Shown here piece by piece: positions 40,370 to 42,650 of a stretch of 42,650 bases of DNA. Source of the DNA: Salsipaludibacter albus. Its GTDB lineage: Bacteria; Actinomycetota; Nitriliruptoria; Nitriliruptorales; Nitriliruptoraceae. Position numbers and translations under genes: made by a program. Positions within the stretch are counted from its first letter, which is position 1. Each line of letters opens with the position of its first letter. Where the stretch lies: NCBI RefSeq assembly GCF_019798055.1, contig NZ_JAHOPH010000032.1, positions 1 to 42,650 of the forward strand. Reading direction: 5' to 3'. A model generated the notes under the pieces. It worked only from the letters and a program-made list of their open reading frames with translations. It had not been told where the DNA came from and made no database searches.

Positions 40370-41803
40370 TCAGCAGGCGCGGCTCAGCAGGGGGTAGGGG
40401 TCCACCGGACCGCCACCACCGGGGTGGTACTCGAAGTGCACGTGGTAGACGGTGCCGACGGCGTTGCCGGTCCAGCCGTTGCGCCCGACCTGCTGGCCAG
40501 CCGAGACGTGGGTCCCGTTGCCGACCGAGTGGCTGTCCAGGTGCATGTAGAGGTAGTCGTTGCCGTCGTCGCCGTGCAGGGTGCCCCAGATGCCGGCGCT
40601 GTCGCCGTAGGACTCGCGCTCCCACGTGCCGGACACGATCGCGTAGACCGACTGGCCCTTGGAGCCGACCAGGTCGTTGCCCTGGTGGGAGCGCGTGCCG
40701 CCACCACGGGGCGCGCCCCAGTCGTTGTAGAGGTGGACACCCGACAGGGGGCAGGCCAGGCCGCCGCTGCTGGGGATCGACCCACCGCCACCGCCACCAC
40801 CGGACGAGCCGCCACCACCGGACGAGCCGGAGGACGAGCCCGAGCTGGACGAGGACGACGAGCTGGAACTGGACGAGTCGGAGGAGGACGACGAGCTGGA
40901 GTCGGAGGAGGACGAGCTGGAGCTCGAGGCCTCGTCCTGCTCCTCCTCGGCGGCCGCGGCGGCCGCGGCAGCCTGGGCGGCGGCCTCTTCCTCGGCGGCC
41001 TCGCGTGCGGCGGCCTCGGCGGCTGCCTTGCGACGGGCAGCCTCCTCGGCTGCCTTGCGGGCCGCGATGGCGTCGTTGATCCGCTGGATCTCGGCGCCCA
41101 GGGCGGACTCGTCGTCGGACAGGTTCGCGGCGCGGGACTGCAGACCGGTGCGCAGCTCCTCGGCCTCGTCGAGGTTGGCGTCGACCTCGGCCTTGCGGTC
41201 GTCGGCCTCGGCGCGCAGGTCGGCCAGCAGGCCGTTGCGCTCCTCGAGCTCGGCCGACACGACGTCCAGCCGGGCACGGTCGACCTCGGCCTGTTCGGCG
41301 ACCGAGCGGTCCCCGTCGGCCAGGCGCGTCATCATCGCGGCCCGGTCGATGGCGCCCTCGGCGGTCGTGGACTCGAACAGCTCCATGACCGGGGCCTCGG
41401 GCCCGTTGGTGTACAGCGAGCGGGCCTTCTCGCGGATGCGCTCGCGGGCGGCGCCGACGGTCTCCTGCAACTGCAGGGCCTCCAGCGTCAGGTCCTCGAT
41501 GTCGGCCTCGGTGTGCTCGATCTCGCCCGTGATCGCCGTGAGGCGCTGCTCGGCGACCGCGAGGTCGTCCTCGATCTCGTCGATGCGCGCACGGACGTCC
41601 GACAGGTCGGCGTTGGTCGCGTCGATCGCCGTCCGGGTCTCGGCGAGTTCCTGCCTGGCCTCGGCCAGGTCGTCCTCGTCCTGGGCGGCGGCCAGCGAGG
41701 GCACGCCGACGACCAGTGCGAGGGCGGACAACGCAGCCGCGACCCGACGCACGGTCGGGTTGGCAGGCAGCGTCGGGGGACGTGGAGAAGGTGAGGAGGA
41801 CAT
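40370..41803 (-). CDS. Secreted M23 peptidase with coiled-coil N-terminus (EnvC/NlpD-like)
   Basis: A 477-aa cell-wall hydrolase. A signal peptide (about 15-42, VVGVPSLAAAQ) is followed by a long coiled coil at about 45-300 (LAEARQELAETRTAID onwards), an Ala/Glu-rich stretch, a Ser-rich linker, a Gly-rich linker and the C-terminal LytM domain. Zinc/active residues are in [10 protein letters not shown] (HxxxD), MHLDSHSVG and HVHFEYHP (HxH). Two cysteines flank the domain (LACPLS and SRAC at the very end), suggesting a disulfide. The ATG at 41803 has no ribosome binding site; TACAGT lies 9 nt upstream, so the mRNA may have almost no leader. Coiled-coil M23 proteins usually act in septal wall splitting. 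Confidence 0.93.
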   Translation of the reverse strand: MSSSPSPRPPTLPANPTVRRVAAALSALALVVGVPSLAAAQDEDDLAEARQELAETRTAIDATNADLSDVRARIDEIEDDLAVAEQRLTAITGEIEHTEADIEDLTLEALQLQETVGAARERIREKARSLYTNGPEAPVMELFESTTAEGAIDRAAMMTRLADGDRSVAEQAEVDRARLDVVSAELEERNGLLADLRAEADDRKAEVDANLDEAEELRTGLQSRAANLSDDESALGAEIQRINDAIAARKAAEEAARRKAAAEAAAREAAEEEAAAQAAAAAAAAEEEQDEASSSSSSSSDSSSSSSSDSSSSSSSSSSSSGSSSGSSGGGGSSGGGGGGGSIPSSGGLACPLSGVHLYNDWGAPRGGGTRSHQGNDLVGSKGQSVYAIVSGTWERESYGDSAGIWGTLHGDDGNDYLYMHLDSHSVGNGTHVSAGQQVGRNGWTGNAVGTVYHVHFEYHPGGGGPVDPYPLLSRAC

Positions 41804-41962
41804 CGCCCGGGGACTGTAGGTGCGCACGATGGTTGCACCCGCACCAACACCGGCCGTTCGTACATGGACGCACCCGCGGTCGCCGCGTCCACCTCCGGAC
41901 GGGAACCGTTCACCTGTCGTCAACCCACACGAGGTGCACCGGAAACGTTTTCGGCGACCCGC

Positions 41963-42650
41963 TCAGCAGATCGGTGACAGGATCGGGTAGGGGTCCACCG
42001 GTCCGCCGCCATTGGGGTGGTACTCGAAGTGGATGTGGTAGACGGTGCCGACCGCGTTGCCGGTCCACCCGTTGTAGGCCACCTTCTGTCCCACCCGGAC
42101 GCGGGCACCGTCCGACACCGCGTGCTCGTCCAGGTGCAGGTACCAGTAGTCGTGGCCGTCGTCGCCGTGCAGGACGGCCCAGACCCCGGCGCTGTTGCCG
42201 TAGGACTTGCGGTCCCAGACACCCGACACGATGGCGAACACGTCCTCGCGGTAGTCGCCGTACAGGTCGTTGCCCTGGTGGGAGCGGGTCCCGCCACCGC
42301 GTGGCCAGCCCCAGTCGTTCCACAGACGCGGGATGGAGTCCATCGGGCAGGCCCGGCCGGACGACGACGGCGGCGGGGGTGGCGGGGGCTCGGGCTCCGG
42401 TTCGGGCTCGGGTTCCGGTGCAGGCTTCGGCTTGGGCTTCGGCTTGGGAGCCGGTTCGGGCTCGGGTTCCGGTTCGGGTTCGGGCTCTGGTTCGGGTTCG
42501 GGCTCCGGTTCGGGCTCGGGCTCGGATTCCGGCTCGGGATCCGGCGCCGAGGATTCCGCGGCCTGTTCGGCTGCCGCGCGTTCAGCCTCCTCGGCGGCCT
42601 CCCGCTCCGCGGCCTCGCGCTCGGCTTCCTCCGCCGCCTCGCGCTCGGCC
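41963..42650 (-). CDS. M23 peptidase with Pro-Glu/Pro-Lys linker, 5' end outside window
   Basis: The C-terminal 228 codons of a second M23 protein; the start lies beyond the right edge. The visible part begins with an Ala/Glu/Arg coiled-coil end ([20 protein letters not shown]), then a PE repeat, a PK repeat, a PE repeat, a Pro run and a Ser-rich joint. The LytM domain follows with [19 protein letters not shown] and HIHFEYHP. It mirrors the adjacent M23 gene closely, including the two bracketing cysteines (RACPM and SPIC), but has a quite different linker. It is a tandem duplicate on the same strand, 159 bp upstream of the first. Confidence 0.92.
   Translation of the reverse strand, partial: AEREAAEEAEREAAEREAAEEAERAAAEQAAESSAPDPEPESEPEPEPEPEPEPEPEPEPEPEPEPAPKPKPKPKPAPEPEPEPEPEPPPPPPPSSSGRACPMDSIPRLWNDWGWPRGGGTRSHQGNDLYGDYREDVFAIVSGVWDRKSYGNSAGVWAVLHGDDGHDYWYLHLDEHAVSDGARVRVGQKVAYNGWTGNAVGTVYHIHFEYHPNGGGPVDPYPILSPIC
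42386..42543 (-). repeat. Short tandem repeats encoding Pro-Glu / Pro-Lys linker
   Basis: Repeated GGTTCGGGCTC/GGTTCC-type hexamers on the plus strand encode EP dipeptides on the minus strand, interrupted by a KP block at about 42425-42448. The copy number is likely variable between strains. Confidence 0.8.

Noticed and set aside
37952-41794. Very long plus-strand open frame across cobS, the ProA-like gene and M23
   Set aside because: It is open only because of the extreme GC content; the minus-strand proteins in the same DNA have clear family motifs. The same applies to long opposite frames at 7418-9043, 2117-3235 and 18359-19849.
41804-41962. c-di-AMP (ydaO) riboswitch before the M23 gene
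   Set aside because: This class often precedes actinobacterial wall hydrolases, but I could not find its conserved core in these 159 bp.

Overview
The window is about 42.6 kb of very GC-rich DNA. Codon third positions are almost all G or C, and genes are tightly packed with many GTG starts and 4-bp ATGA overlaps. The gene content points to an actinobacterium: a cysO-cysM-phosphodiesterase-rph-rdgB cluster as in mycobacteria, a DUF222/HNH protein, a small noncanonical MTHFR, and cobS. The strain cannot be named from sequence alone; a deep-branching actinobacterial class is possible. No rRNA, CRISPR, prophage or insertion sequence was seen, so this reads as ordinary chromosome with a few odd spots.

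Layout. 1-3.5 kb: a class A penicillin-binding protein (minus strand, running off the left end), a short-chain dehydrogenase, and a small minus-strand unit with a clear promoter, a 26-codon leader ORF, a stem-loop and a 59-aa protein. 3.6-9.1 kb: a large acyl-CoA dehydrogenase divergent from a TetR regulator, which overlaps two tandem CNNM/CBS (CorC-like) membrane proteins. 9.1-16.1 kb: a polytopic membrane protein divergent from a Mug-type DNA glycosylase; an unknown three-gene unit (378-aa protein, FAD desaturase-like oxidoreductase, SRPBCC-like protein); and a convergent YcaQ-like glycosylase. 16.3-19.9 kb: sulfur carrier CysO, cysteine synthase CysM (apparently a CTG start), MBL phosphodiesterase, RNase PH and RdgB. 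19.9-22.4 kb: minus-strand methyltransferase, NAD-dependent epimerase-like protein and serine beta-lactamase-fold protein. 22.4-25.1 kb: an Lrp regulator divergent from ddaH-rocD (arginine/ornithine breakdown), then tRNA-Leu(UAG). 25.2-29.2 kb: MTHFR-like protein, a DHA2 efflux pump and a secreted M1 metallopeptidase. 29.4-32 kb: the DUF222/HNH protein, a gene-free stretch with a six-unit tandem repeat array, and an unknown 161-aa protein. 32.1-38 kb: dihydroxy-acid dehydratase, hotdog thioesterase, ROK sugar kinase, (2S)-methylsuccinyl-CoA dehydrogenase (ethylmalonyl-CoA pathway) with a duplicated 3' end, and an ABM-domain membrane protein. 38-42.65 kb: cobS, a divergent ProA-like aldehyde dehydrogenase, and two tandem M23 peptidases, the second cut by the right edge.

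Functional themes are cell-wall synthesis and hydrolysis at both ends, acyl-CoA metabolism (two acyl-CoA dehydrogenases, a thioesterase and a B12 step serving B12-dependent mutases), CysO-dependent cysteine synthesis linked to RNA/nucleotide housekeeping, and Lrp-controlled arginine catabolism. The least explained items are the tandem repeat array, the duplicated mcd tail, the CysO C-terminus with the CTG-started CysM, the leader/stem-loop small-protein unit and the three-gene unit at 11.7-14.9 kb.
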